Of a DNA stretch of 64,000 bases, positions 27,501-41,500 are shown piece after piece (the stretch's first letter is position 1; each line of letters begins with the position of its first letter). This DNA comes from Argentina anserina (lineage: Eukaryota > Streptophyta > Magnoliopsida > Rosales > Rosaceae). The notes under the pieces were generated by a model. It was not told where the DNA came from and made no database searches. It worked only from the letters and a program-made list of their open reading frames with translations. Location of the stretch: contig NC_065877.1 of the NCBI RefSeq assembly GCF_933775445.1, forward strand, positions 17,918,001-17,982,000. Reading direction: 5' to 3'. The position numbers were made by a program, and so were the translations under genes.

Positions 27501-30500
27501 TGAGTATCTTTCTGTACGGCTTTTCTGGTGCGATTTTCTTTGAATTTGAGAGTGTTTCCATTGTTTCTTTCAAACTGAGTATCTTTATATCGTTTGAGTA
27601 TCTTTTCAATTCTCGTATGAGTATCTTTCTGTACGGCTTTCTGGTACGATTTTCTTTGAATTTCAGAGTGTTTCTAGTGTGGGCGTGTGTCTCTTTCAAA
27701 CTGGGTATCTTTCTATCCTTTCAGTATTTTTCAATTCTCGTATGAGTATCTTTCTGAACGACTTTCTAGAGCGATTTTCTTTGAATTTGAGAGTGTTTCC
27801 AGTGTGGGCGTGTGTTTATTTCAAACTGAGTATCTTTCTATCGTTTGAGTACCTTTTCAATTCTCGTTTGAGTATCTTTCTGTACGGCTTTCTGGTGTGA
27901 GTTGCTTTTGAATTTGAGAGTGTTTCCAGTGTGGGCGTGTGTTTCTTTCAACTTAGTATCTTTATATCGTTTGAGTATCTTTTCAATTCTCGTTTGAGTA
28001 TCTTTCTGTACGGCTTTCTGGTGCGATTTTAATTTGTATTTGAGAGTGTTTCCATTGTGGGCGTGTGTTTCTTTCAAACTGAGTATCTTTCTATCGTTTG
28101 AGTACCTTTTCAATTCTCGTTTGAGTATCTTTCTGTACGGCTTTCTGGTGTGAGTTGCTTTTGAATTTGAGAGTTTTTCCAGTGTGGGCGTGTGTTTATT
28201 TCAAACTGAATATCTTTCTATCATTTGAGTATCTTTTCAATTCTTGTTCGAGTATCTTTCTGAACGGCTTTCTGATGCGAGTTTCTTCGAATTTGAGAGT
28301 GTTTCCATTGTGGGCGTGTGTTTCTTTCAAACTGAGTATCTTTCTATCGTTTGAGTATCTTTTCAATTCTCGTATGAGTATCTTTCTGAACGGCTTTCTG
28401 GTGCGATTTTCTTTGAATTTGAGAGTGTTTCCAGTGTGGGCGTGTGTTTCTTTCAACTGAGTATCTTTTCAATTCTCGTTTGAGTATCTTTCTGAACGGC
28501 TTTCTGATGCGATTTTCTTCGAATTTGAGAGTGTTTCCATTGTGGGCGTGTGTTTCTTTCAAACTGAGTATCTTTCTATCGTTTGAGTATCTTTTCAATT
28601 CTCGTATGAGTATCTTTCTGTACGGCTTTCTGGTGCGATTTTCTTTGAATTTGAGAGTGTTTCCATTGTTTCTTTCAAACTGAGTATCTTTATATCGTTT
28701 GAGTATTTTTTTAATTCTCGTTTGAGTATCTTTCTGAACGGCTTTCTGATGCGATTTTCTTCGAATTTGTGAGTGTTTCCATTGTGGGCGTGTGTTTCTT
28801 TCAAACTGAGTATCTTTATATCGTTTGAGTATCTTTTCAATTCTCGTTGAGTGTCTTTCTGTACGGCTTTCTGGTGCGAGTTTCTTTTGAATTTGAGTGT
28901 TTCCAGTGTGGGCGTGTATTTCTTTCAAACTGAGTATCTTTCTATCGTTTGAGTATCTTTTCAATTCTCGTTTGAGTATCTTTCTGAACGGCTTTCTGGG
29001 GCGATTTTCTTTGAATTTGAGAGTGTTTCCAGTGTGGGCGTGTGTTTCTTCCAAACTAAGTATCTTTCTATCGTTTGAGTAACTTTTCAATTCTGGTATG
29101 AGTATCTTTCTGAACGGCTTTCTGGTGCGATTTTCTTTGAATTTGAGAGTGTTTCCAGTGTGGGCGTGTGTTTTTTTCAAACTGAGTATCTTTCTATCAT
29201 TTGAGTATCTTTTCCATTCTTGTTTGAGTATCTTTCTGAACGTCTTTCTTATGCGAGTTTCTTCGAATTTGAGAGTGTTTCCAGTGTGGGCGTGTGTTTC
29301 TTTCAACTGAGTATCTTTATATCGTTTGAGTATCTTTTCAATTCTCGTTTGAGTATCTTTCTGTACGGCTTTCTGGTGCGATTTTAATTTGAATTTGAGA
29401 GTGTTTCCAATGTGGGCGTGTGTTTCTTTCAAACTGAGTATCTTTATATCGTTTGAGTATCTTTTCATTCTCGTTTAAGTATCTTTCTGTACGGCTTTCT
29501 GGTGCGATTTTCTTTGAATTTGAGAGTGTTTCCATTGTTTCTTTCAAACTGAGTATCTTTATATCGTTTGAGTATCTTTTCAATTCTCGTATGAGTATCT
29601 TTCTGTACGGCTTTCTGGTACGATTTTCTTTGAATTTCAGAGTGTTTCCAGTGTGGGCGTGTGTCTCTTTCAAACTGGGTATCTTTCTATCCTTTCAGTA
29701 TTTTTCAATTCTCGTATGAGTATCTTTCTGAACGACTTTCTAGAGCGATTTTCTTTGAATTTGAGAGTGTTTCCAGTGTGGGCGTGTGTTTATTTCAAAC
29801 TGAGTATCTTTCTATCGTTTGAGTACCTTTTCAATTCTCGTTTGAGTATCTTTCTGTACGGCTTTCTGGTGTGAGTTGCTTTTGAATTTGAGAGTGTTTC
29901 CAGTGTGGGCGTGTGTTTCTTTCAACTTAGTATCTTTATATCGTTTGAGTATCTTTTCAATTCTCGTTTGAGTATCTTTCTGTACGGCTTTCTGGTGCGA
30001 TTTTAATTTGAATTTGAGAGTGTTTCCATTGTGGGCGTGTGTTTCTTTCAAACTGAGTATCTTTCTATCGTTTGAGTATCTTTTCAATTCTCGTTTGAGT
30101 ATCTTTCTGTACGGCTTTCTGGTGTGAGTTGCTTTTGAATTTGAGAGTGTTTCCAGTGTGGGCGTGTGTTATTTCAAACTGAATATCTTTCTATCATTTG
30201 AGTATCTTTTCAATTCTTGTTTGAGTATCTTTCTGAACGGCTTTCTGATGCGAGTTTCTTCGAATTTGAGAGTGTTTCCATTGTGGGCGTGTGTTTCTTT
30301 CAAACTGAGTATCTTTCTATCGTTTGAGTATCTTTTCAATTCTCGTATGAGTATCTTTCTGAACGGCTTTCTGGTGCGATTTTCTTTGAATTTGAGAGTG
30401 TTTCCAGTGTGGGCGTGTGTTTCTTTCAACTGAGTATCTTTTCAATTCTCGTTTGAGTATCTTTCTGTACGGCTTTCTAGTGCGATTTTAATTTGAATTT

Positions 30501-31920
30501 GAGAGTGTTTCCAATGTGGGCGTGTGTTTCTTTCAACTGAGGATCTTTATATCGTTTGAGTATCTTTTCAATTCTCGTTTAAGTATCTTTCTGTACGGCT
30601 TTCTGGTGATTTTCTTTGTATTTGAGAGTGTTTCCAGTGTGGGCGTGTGTTTCTTTCAAACTGAGGATCTTTATATCGTTTGAGTATCTTTTTAATTCTC
30701 GTTTGAGTATCTTTCTGAACGGCTTTCTGATACGAGTTTCTTTGAATTTGTGAGTGTTTCCATTGTGGGCGTGTGTTTCTTTCAAACTGAATATCTTTAT
30801 ATCGTTTGAGTATCTTTTCAATTCTCGTTTGAGTGTCTTTCTGTACGGCTTTCTGGTGCGAGTTTCTTTTGAATTTGAGTGTTTCCAGTGTGGGCGTGTA
30901 TTTCTTTCAAACTGAGTATCTTTCTATCGTTTGAGTATCTTTTCAATTCTCGTTTGAGTATCTTTCTGAACGGCTTTCTGGGGCGATTTTCTTTGCTTTT
31001 GAGAGTGTTTCCAGTGTGGGCGTGTGTTTCTTCCAAACTAAGTATCTTTCTATCGTTTGAGTAACTTTTCAATTCTGGTATGAGTATCTTTCTGAACGGC
31101 TTTCTGGTGCGATTTTCTTTGAATTTGAGAGTGTTTCCAGTGTGGGCGTGTGTTTTTTTCAAACTGAGTATCTTTCTATCATTTGAGTATCTTTTCCATT
31201 CTTGTTTGAGTATCTTTCTGAACGTCTTTCTTATGCGAGTTTCTTCGAATTTGAGAGTGTTTCCATTGTGGGCGTGTGTTTCTTTCAAACCGAGTATCTT
31301 TCTATCGTTTAAGTATCTTTTCAATTCTCGTTTGAGTATCTTTCTGAACGGCTTTCTGATGCGATTTTCTTCGAATTTGAGAGTGTTTCCATTGTGGGCG
31401 TGTGTTTCTTTCAAACTGAGTATCTTTCTATCGTTTGAGTATCTTTTCAATTCTCGTATGAGTATCTTTCTGTACGGCTTTTCTGGTGCGATTTTCTTTG
31501 AATTTGAGAGTGTTTCCATTGTTTCTTTCAAACTGAGTATCTTTATATCGTTTGAGTATCTTTTCAATTCTCGTATGAGTATCTTTCTGTACGGCTTTCT
31601 GGTACGATTTTCTTTGAATTTCAGAGTGTTTCCAGTGTGGGCGTGTGTGTCTTTCAAACTGGGTATCTTTCTATCCTTTCAGTATTTTTCAATTCTCGTA
31701 TGAGTATCTTTCTGAACGGCTTTCTGATGCGATTTTCTTCGAATTTGTGAGTGTTTCCATTGTGGGCGTGTGTTTCTTTCAAACTGAGTATCTTTCTATC
31801 CTTTCAGTGACTTTTCAATTCTCGTATGAGTATCTTTCTGAACGGCTTTCTGGTGCGATTTTCTTTGAATTTGAGAGTGTTTCCAGTGTGGGCGTGTGTT
31901 TCTTTCAACTGAGTATCTTT
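21600..31920. repeat. Mosaic zone with 1.73-, 2.09- and 1.97-kb offsets
   Basis: Successive blocks recur at unequal distances. About 21,621 matches 23,355 (1,734 bp), 25,587 matches 27,679 (2,092 bp), and 27,679 matches 29,653 (1,974 bp). The stretch 23,775-24,860 matches 30,579-31,657 at about 6,800 bp. Zone-specific markers are CTTTCTGGGGCGATTTTC, TTCTGGTATGAG and GAACGTCTTTCTTATGCG. Unequal offsets with shared rare variants suggest repeated unequal exchange, not one amplification. Confidence 0.65.
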
Positions 31921-34900
31921 ATATCGTTTGAGTATCTTTTCAATTCTCGTTTGAGTATCTTTCTGGACGGCTTTCTGATGCGATTTTCTTTGAATTTGAG
32001 AGTGTTTCCAGTGTGGGCGTGTGTTTCTTTCAAACTGAGTATCTTTCTATCGTTTGAGTAACTTTTCAATTCTCGTATGAGTATCTTTCTGAACGGCTTT
32101 CTGGTGCGATTTTCTTTGAAATTGAGAGTGTTTCCAGTGTGGGCGTGTGTTTATTTCAAACTGAGTATCTTTCTATCATTTGAGTATCTTTTCAATTCTT
32201 GTTTGAGTATCTTTCTGAACGGCTTTCTGATGCGAGTTTCTTCGAATTTGAGAGTGTTTCCAGTGTGGACGTGTGTTTCTTTCAACTGAGTATCTTTATA
32301 TCGTTTGAGTATCTTTTCAATTCTCGTTTGAGTATCTTTCTGTACGGCTTTCTGGTGCGATTTTAATTTGAATTTGAGAGTGTTTCCAATGTGGGCGTGT
32401 GTTTCTTTCAACTGAGGATCTTTATATCGTTTGAGTATCTTTTCAATTCTCGTTTAAGTATCTTTCTGTACGGCTTTCTGGTGATTTTCTTTGTATTTGA
32501 GAGTGTTTCCAGTGTGGGCGTGTGTTTCTTTCAAACTGAGGATCTTTATATCGTTTGAGTATCTTTTTAATTCTCGTTTGAGTATCTTTCTGAACGGCTT
32601 TCTGATACGAGTTTCTTTGAATTTGTGAGTGTTTCCATTGTGGGCGTGTGTTTCTTTCAAACTGAGTATCTTTATATCGTTTTAGTATCTTTTCAATTCT
32701 CGTTTGAGTGTCTTTCTGTACGGCTTTCTGGTGCGAGTTTCTTTTGAATTTGAGTGTTTCCAGTGTGGGCGTGTATTTCTTTCAAACTGAGTATCTTTCT
32801 ATCGTTTGAGTATCTTTTCAATTCTCGTTTGAGTATCTTTCTGAACGACTTTCTGGGGCGATTTTCTTTGAATTTGAGAGTGTTTCCAGTGTGGGCGTGT
32901 GTTTTTTTCAAACTGAGTATCTTTCTATCATTTGAGTATCTTTTCCATTCTTGTTTGAGTATCTTTCTGAACGTCTTTCTTATGCGAGTTTCTTCGAATT
33001 TGAGAGTGTTTCCATTGTGGGCGTGTGTTTCTTTCAAACTGAGTATCTTTCTATCGTTTGAGTATCTTTTCAATTCTCGTATGAGTATCTTTCTGTACGG
33101 CTTTCTGGTGCGATTTTCTTTGAATTTGAGAGTGTTTCCATTGTTTCTTTCAAACTGAGTATCTTTATATCGTTTGAGTATCTTTTCAATTCTCGTATGA
33201 GTATCTTTCTGTACGGTTTTCTGGTACGATTTTCTTTGAATTTCAGAGTGTTTCCAGTGTGGGCGTGTGTGTCTTTCAAACTGGGTATCTTTCTATCCTT
33301 TCAGTATTTTTCAATTCTCGTATGAGTATCTTTCTGAACGACTTTCTAGAGCGATTTTCTTTGAATTTGAGAGTATTTCCAGTGTGGGCGTGTGTTTATT
33401 TCAAACTGAGTATCTTTCTATCGTTTGAGTATCTTTTCAATTCTCATTTGAGTATCTTTCTGAACGGCTTTCTGATGCGAGTTTCTTTGAATTTGAGAGT
33501 GTTTCCATTGTGGGCGTGTGTTTCTTTCAAACTGAGTATCTTTCTATCCTTTCAGAGACTTTTCAATTCTCGTATGAGTATCTTTCTGAACGGCTTTCTG
33601 GTGCGATTTTCTTTGAATTTGAGAGTATTTCCAGTGTGGTCGTGTGTTTCTTTCAAACTGAGTATCTTTCTATCGTTTGAGTATCTTTTCAATTCTCGTA
33701 TGAGTATCTTTTTGAACGGCTTTCTGATGCGAGTTTCTTTGAATTTGAGAGTGTTTCCATTGTGGGCGTGTGTTTCTTTCAAACTGAGTATCTTTCTATC
33801 GTTTGAGTACCTTTTCAATTCTCGTTTGAGTATCTTTCTGTACGGCTTTCTGGTGTGAGTTTCTTTTGAATTTCAGAGTGTTTCCAGTGTGGGCGTGTGT
33901 TTCTTTCAACTGAGTATCTTTCTATAGTTTGAGTATCTTTTCAATTCTCGTATGAGTACCTTTCTGTACGGCTTTCTAGTGCGATTTTCTTTTAATTTGA
34001 GAGTGTTTCCAGTGTGGGCGTGTGTTTCTTTCAAACTTAGTATCTTTATATCGTTTGAGTATCTTTTCAATTCTCGTTTGAGTATGTTTCTGAACGGCTT
34101 ATTGATGCGAGTTTCTTTGAATTTGAGCGTGTTTCCATTGTGGGCGTGTGTTTCTTTCAAACTGAGTATCTTTCTATCGTTTGAGTATCTTTTCAATTCT
34201 CGTTTCAGTATCTTTCTGAACGGCTTTCTGGGGCGATTTTCTTTGAATTTGAGAGTGTTTCCATTGTGGGCGTGTGTTTCTTTCAAACTGAGTATCTTTC
34301 TATCGTTTGAGTACCTTTTCAATTCTCGTTTGAGTATCTTTCTGTACGGCTTTCTGGTGTGAGTTTCTTTGGAATTTCAGAGTGTTTCCAGTGTGGGCGT
34401 GTGTTTCTTTCAACTGAGTATCTTTCTATCGTTTGAGTATCTTTTCAATTCTCGTTTGAGTATCTTTCTGTACGGCTATCTGGTGCGATTTTCTTTGAAT
34501 TTGAGAGTGTTTCCAGTGTGGTCGTGTGTTTCTTTCAAAGTGAGTATCTTTCTATAGTTTGAGTATCTTTTCAATTCTCGTATGAGTACCTTTCTGTACG
34601 ACTTTCTAGAGCGATTTTCTTTGAATTTGAGAGTGTTTCCATTGTGGGCGTGTGTTTCTTTCAAACTGAGTATCTTTCTATCGTTTGAGTACCTTTTCAA
34701 TTCTCGTTTGAGTATCTTTCTGTACGGCTTTCTGGTGTGAGTTTCTTTTGAATTTCAGAGTGTTTCCAGTGTGGGCGTGTGTTTCTTTCAACTGAGTATC
34801 TTTCTATCGTTTGAGTATCTTTTAAACTCTCGTTTGAGTATCTTTCTGTACGGCTATCTGGTTCGATTTTCTTTGAATTTGAGAGTGTTTCCAGTGTGGT

Positions 34901-35504
34901 CGTGTGTTTCTTTCAAAGTGAGTATCTTTCTATCGTTTGAGTATCTTTTCAATTCTCGTATGAGTACCTTTCTGTACGGTTTTCTGGTGCGATTTTCTTT
35001 TAATTTGAGAGTGTTTCCAGTGTGAGCGTGTGTTTCTTTCAAACTTAGTATCTTTATATCGTTCGAGTATCTTTTCAATTCTCGTTTAATTATGTTTCTG
35101 AACGGCTTATTGATGCGAGTTTCTTTGAATTTGAGCGTGTTTCCATTGTGGGCGTGTGTTTCTTTCAAACTGAGTATCTTTCTATCGTTTGAGTATCTTT
35201 TCAATTCTCGTTTGAGTATCTTTCTGAACGGCTTTCTGGGGCGATTTTCTTTGAATTTGAGAGTGTTTCCAGTGTGGGTGTGTGTTTCTTCCAAACTGAG
35301 TATCTTTCTATCGTTTGAGTATCTTTTCAATTCTCGTTTCAGTATCTTTCTGAACGGATTTCTAGGGCGATTTTCTTTGAATTTGAGAGTGTTTCCAGTG
35401 TGGGCGTGTGTTTCTTCCAAACTGAGTATCTTTCTATCGTTTGAGTAACTTTTCAATTCTGGTATGAGTATCTTTCTGAATGGCTTTCTGGTGCGATTTT
35501 CTTT

Positions 35505-38500
35505 GAATTTGAGAGTGTTTCCAGTGTGGGCGTGTGTTTTTTTCAAACTGAGTATCTTTCTATCATTTGAGTATCTTTTCCATTCTTGTTTGAGTATCTT
35601 TCTGAACGTCTTTCTTATGCGAGTTTCTTCGAATTTGAGAGTGTTTCCATTGTGGGCGTGTGTTTCTTTCAAACTGAGTATCTTTCTATCGTTTGAGTAT
35701 CTTTTCAATTCTCGTTTGAGTATCTTTCTGAACGGCTTTCTGATGCGATTTTCTTTGAATTTGAGAGTGTTTCCAGTGTGGGCGTGTGTTTCTTTCAAAC
35801 TGAGTATCTTTCTATCGTTTGAGTATCTTTTCAATTCTCGTATGAGTATCTTTCTGAACGGCTTTCTGGTGCGATTTTCTTTGAATTTGATAGTGTTTCC
35901 AGTGTGGGCGTGTGTTTATTTCAAACTGAATATCTTTCTATCATTTGAGTATCTTTTCAATTCTTGTTTGAGTATCTTTCTGAACGGCTTTCTGATGCGA
36001 GTTTCTTCGAATTTGAGAGTGTTTCCATTGTGGGCGTGTGTTTCTTTCAAACTGAGTATCTTTCTATCGTTTGAGTATCTTTTCAATTCTCGTATGAGTA
36101 TCTTTCTGTACGGCTTTCTGGTGCGATTTTCTTTGAATTTGAGAGTGTTTCCATTGTTTCTTTCAAACTGAGTATCTTTATATCGTTTGAGTATCTTTTC
36201 AATTCTCGTATGAGTATCTTTCTGTACGGCTTTCTGGTACGATTTTCTTTGAATTTCAGAGTGTTTCCAGTGTGGGCGTGTGTGTCTTTCAAACTGGGTA
36301 TCTTTCTATCCTTTCAGTATTTTTCAATTCTCGTATGAGTATCTTTCTGAACGACTTTCTAGAGCGATTTTCTTTGAATTTGAGAGTGTTTCCAGTGTGG
36401 GCGTGTGTTTATTTCAAACTGAGTATCTTTCTATCGTTTGAGTATCTTTTCAATTCTCATTTGAGTATCTTTCTGAACGGCTTTCTGATGCGCGTTTCTT
36501 TGAATTTGAAGTGTTTCCATTGTGGGCGTGTGTTTCTTTCAAACTGAGTATCTTTCTATCCTTTCAGAGACTTTTCAATTCTCGTATGAGTATCTTTCTG
36601 TACGGCTTTCTGGTGTGAGTTTCTTTTGAATTTCAGAGTGTTTCCAGTGTGGGCGTGTGTTTCTTTCAACTGAGTATCTTTCTATCGTTTGAGTATCTTT
36701 TCAATTCTCGTTTGAGTATCTTTCTGTACGGCTATCTGGTGCGATTTTCTTTGAATTTGAGAGTGTTTCCAGTGTGGTCGTGTGTTTCTTTCAAAGTGAG
36801 TATCTTTCTATCGTTTGAGTATCTTTTCAATTCTCGTATAAGTACCTTTCTGTACGGCTTTCTTGTGCGATTTTCTTTTAATTTGAGAGTGTTTCCAGTG
36901 TGGGCGTGTGTTTCTTTCAAACTTAGTATCTTTATATCGTTTGAGTATCTTTTCAATTCTCGTTTGAGTATGTTTCTGAACGGCTTATTGATGCGAGTTT
37001 CTTTGAATTTGAGCGTGTTTCCATTGTGGGCGTGTGTTTCTTTCAAACTGAGTATCTTTCTATCGTTTGAGTATCTTTTCAATTCTCGTTTGAGTATCTT
37101 TCTGAACGGCTTTCTGGGGCGATTTTCTTTGAATTTGAGAGTGTTTCCAGTGTGGGCGTGTGTTTCTTCCAAACTGAGTATCTTTCTATCGTTTGAGTAA
37201 CTTTTCAATTCTGGTATGAGTATCTTTCTGAACGGCTTTCTGGTGCGATTTTCTTTGAATTTGAGAGTGTTTCCAGTGTGGGCGTGTGTTTTTTTCAAAC
37301 TGAGTATCTTTCTATCATTTGAGTATCTTTTCCATTCTTGTTTGAGTATCTTTCTGAACGTCTTTCTTATGCGAGTTTCTTCGAATTTGAGAGTGTTTCC
37401 ATTGTGGGCGTGTGTTTCTTTCAAACTGAGTATCTTTCTATCGTTTGAGTATCTTTTCAATTCTCGTTTGAGTATCTTTCTGAACGGCTTTCTGATGCGA
37501 TTTTCTTTGAATTTGAGAGTGTTTCCAGTGTGGGCGTGTGTTTCTTTCAAACTGAGTATCTTTCTATCGTTTGAGTAACTTTTCAATTCTCGTATGAGTA
37601 TCTTTCTGAACGGCTTTCTGGTGCGATTTTCTTTGAATTTGAGAGTGTTTCCAGTGTGGGCGTGTGTTTATTTCAAACTGAATATCTTTCTATCATTTGA
37701 GTATCTTTTCAATTCTTGTTTGAGTATCTTTCTGAACGGCTTTCTGATGCGAGTTTCTTCGAATTTGAGAGTGTTTCCATTGTGGGCGTGTGTTTCTTTC
37801 AAACTGAGTATCTTTCTATCGTTTGAGTATCTTTTCAATTCTCGTATGAGTATCTTTCTGTACGGCTTTCTGGTGCGATTTTCTTTGAATTTGAGAGTGT
37901 TTCCATTGTTTCTTTCAAACTGAGTATCTTTATATCGTTTGAGTATCTTTTCAATTCTCGTATGAGTATCTTTCTGTACGGCTTTCTGGTACGATTTTCT
38001 TTGAATTTCAGAGTGTTTCCAGTGTGGGCGTGTGTGTCTTTCAAACTGGGTATCTTTCTATCCTTTCAGTATTTTTTAATTCTCGTATGAGTATCTTTCT
38101 GTACGGCTTTCTGGTGCGATTTTAATTTGAATTTGAGAGTGTTTCCATTGTGGGCGTGTGTTTTTTTCAAACTGAGTATCTTTCTATCGTTTGAGTACCT
38201 TTTCAATTCTCGTTTGAGTATCTTTCTGTACGGCTTTCTGTGTGAGTTGCTTTTGAATTTGAGAGTGTTTCCAGTGTGGGCGTGTGTTTCTTTCAAACTG
38301 AGTATCTTTCTATCGTTTGAGTACCTTTTTAATTCTCGTTTGAGTATCTTTCTGTACGGCTTTCTGGTGTGAGTTGCTTTTGAATTTGAGAGTGTTTCCA
38401 GTGTGGGCGTGTGTTTCTTTCAACTGAGTATCTTTATATCGTTTGAGTATCTTTTCAATTCTCATTTGAATATCTTTCTGTACGGCTTTCTGGTGCGAGT

Positions 38501-41500
38501 TTCTTTGAATTTGAGAGTGTTTCCAGTGTGGGCGTGTGTTTCTTTCAACTGAGTATCTTTATATCGTTTGAGTACCTTTTTAATTCTCGTTTGAGTATCT
38601 TTCTGTACGGCTTTCTGGTGTGAGTTGCTTTTGAATTTGAGATTGTTTCCAGTGTGGGCGTGTGTTTCTTTCAACTGAGTATCTTTATATCGTTTGAGTA
38701 TCTTTTCAATTCTCGTTTGAGTATCTTTCTGTACGGCTTTCTGATGCGATTTTAATTTGAATTTGAGAGTGTTTCCATTGTGGGCGTGTGTTTCTTTCAA
38801 ACTGAGTATCTTTCTATCGTTTGACTACCTTTTCAATTCTCGTTTGAGTATCTTTCTGTACGGCTTTCTGGTGTGAGTTGCTTTTGAATTTGAGAGTGTT
38901 TCCAGTGTGGGCGTGTGTTTCTTTCAACTGAGTATCTTTATATCGTTTGAGTATCTTTTCAATTCTCGTTTGAGTATCTTTCTGTACGGCTTTCTGGTGC
39001 GATTTTAATTTGAATTTGAGAGTGTTTCCATTGTGGGCGTGTGTTTTTTTTCAAACTGAGTAGCTTTATATCGTTTGAGTATCTTTTCAATTCTCGTTTG
39101 AGTATCTTTCTGTACGGCTTTCTGGTGCGATTTTCTTTGTATTTGAGAGTGTTCCCAGTGTGGGCTTGTGTTTCTCTCAAACTGAGTATCTTTCTATCGT
39201 TTGAGTATCTTTCCAATTCTCGTATGAGTACCTTTCTGTACGGCTTTCTGGTGTGAGTTTCTTTTGAATTTGAGAGTGTTTCCAGTGTCTGCGTGTGGTT
39301 TTTTCTAACTGAGTATCATTCTATCGTTTGAGTATCTTTTCTATTCTCGTATGAGTACCTTTCTGTACGGCTTTCTGGTGTGATTTTCTTTTGAATTTGA
39401 GAGTGTTTCCTGTGTGGTCGTGTGTTTCTTTCAAACTGAGTATCTTTATATCGTTTGAGAATCTTTTCAATTCGCATTTGAGTATCTTTCTGTACGGCTT
39501 TCTGGTGCGATTTTCTTTTAATTTGAGAATGTTTCCAGTGTGGGCGTGTGTTTCTTTCAAACTTAGTATCTTTATATCGTTTGAGTATCTTTTCAATTCT
39601 CGTTTGAGTATCTTTCTGAACGGTTTTTTTATGCGAGTTTCTTTGAATTTGAGCGTGTTTCCATTGTGGGCGTGTTTTTCTTTCAAACTGAGTATCTTTC
39701 TATCGTTTGAGTATCTTTTCAATTCTCGTATGAGTATCTTTCTGAACGGCTTTCTGGTGCGATTTTCTTTGAATTTGAGAGTGCTTCCAGTGGGCGTGTG
39801 TTTCTTTCAAACCGAGTGTCTTTCTATCGTTTGAGTACCTTTTCAATTCTCGTTTGAGTATCTTTCTGTACGGCTTTCTGGTGCGATTTTAATTTGAATT
39901 TGAGAGTGTTTCCAGTGGGCGTGTGTTTTTTTCTAACTGAGTATCTTTCTATCGTTTGAGTATCTTTTCAATTCTGGTTTGAGTATCTTTCTGTACGGCT
40001 TTCTGGTGCGAGTTTCTTTTGAATTTGAGAGTGTTTCCTGTGTGGTCGTGTGTTTCTTTCAAACTGAGTATCTTTCTATCGTTTGAGTATCTTTTCTATT
40101 CTCGTATGAGTACCTTTCTGTACGGCTTTCTGGTGTGAGTTTCTTTTGAATTTGAGAGTGTTTCCTGTGTGGTCGTGTGTTTCTTTCAAACTGAGTATCT
40201 TTATATCGTTTGAGAATCTTTTCAATTCTCGTTTGAGTATCTTTCTGTACGGCTTTCTGGTGCGATTTTCTTTTAATTTAAGACTGTTTCCAGTGTGGGT
40301 GTGTGTTTCTTTCAAACTTAGTATCTTTTTATCGTTTGAATATCTTTTCAATTCTCGTTTGAGTATCTTTCTGAACGGCTTTTTTATGCGAGTTTCTTTG
40401 AATTTGAGTGTGTTTCCATTGTGGGCGTGTGTTTCTTTCAAATTGAGTATCTTTCTATCATTTGAGTATCTTTTGAATTCTCGTATGAGTATCTTTCTGA
40501 ACGTCTTTCTGGTGTGATTTTCTTTGAATTTGAGAGTGTTTCCAGTGGGCGTGTGTTTTTTTCTAACTGAGTATCTTTCTATCGTTTGAGTATCTTTTCC
40601 ATTCTCGTATGAGTACCTTTCTGTACGGCTTTCTAGTGCGAGTTTCTTTTGAATTTGAGAGTGTTTCCAGTGTGGGCGTGTGTTTCTTTCAACTGAGTAT
40701 CTTTATATCGTTTGAGTATCTTTTCAATTCTCGTTTAAGTATCTTTCTGTACGGCTTTCTAGTGCGATTTTCTTTGTATTTGAGAGTGTTTCCAGTGTGG
40801 GCGTGTGTTTCTTTCAAACTGAGTATCTTTCTATCGTTTGAGTATCTTTTCAATTCTCGTTTAAGTATCTTTTTGTACGGCTTTCTGGTGTGAGTTTCTT
40901 TTGAATTTGAGAGTGTTTCCAGTGTGGGCGTGTGTTTCTTTCAACTGAGTATCTTTATATCGTTTGAGTATCTTTTCAATTCTCGTTTAAGTATCTTTCT
41001 GTACGGCTTTCTAGTGCGATTTTCTTTGTATTTGAGAGTGTTTCCAGTGTGGGCGTGTGTTTCTTTCAAACCGAGTATCTTTCTATCGTTTGAGTATCTT
41101 TTCAATTCTCGTATGTGTATCTTTCTGAACGGCTTTCTAGTGCGAGTTTCTTTTGAATTTGAGAGTGTTTCCAGTGTGGGCGTGTGTTTTTTTCAAACTG
41201 AGTATCTTTCTATCATTTGAGTATCTTTTCCATTCTTGTTTGAGTATCTTTCTGAACGTCTTTCTTATGCGAGTTTCTTCGAATTTGAGAGTGTTTCCAT
41301 TGTGGGCGTGTGTTTCTTTCAAACTGAGTATCTTTCTATCGTTTGAGTATCTTTTCAATTCTCGTTTGAGTATCTTTCTGAACGGCTTTCTGATGCGATT
41401 TTCTTTGAATTTGAGAGTGTTTCCAGTGTGGGCGTGTGTTTCTTTCAAACTGAGTATCTTTCTATCGTTTGAGTAACTTTTCAATTCTCGTATGAGTATC

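Noticed and set aside
28344..29468. THAHTGNTLKFK repeats resembling zinc-finger linkers
   Set aside because: The resemblance is limited to a few residues. There are no paired cysteines, and the period is 42 residues, not about 28.
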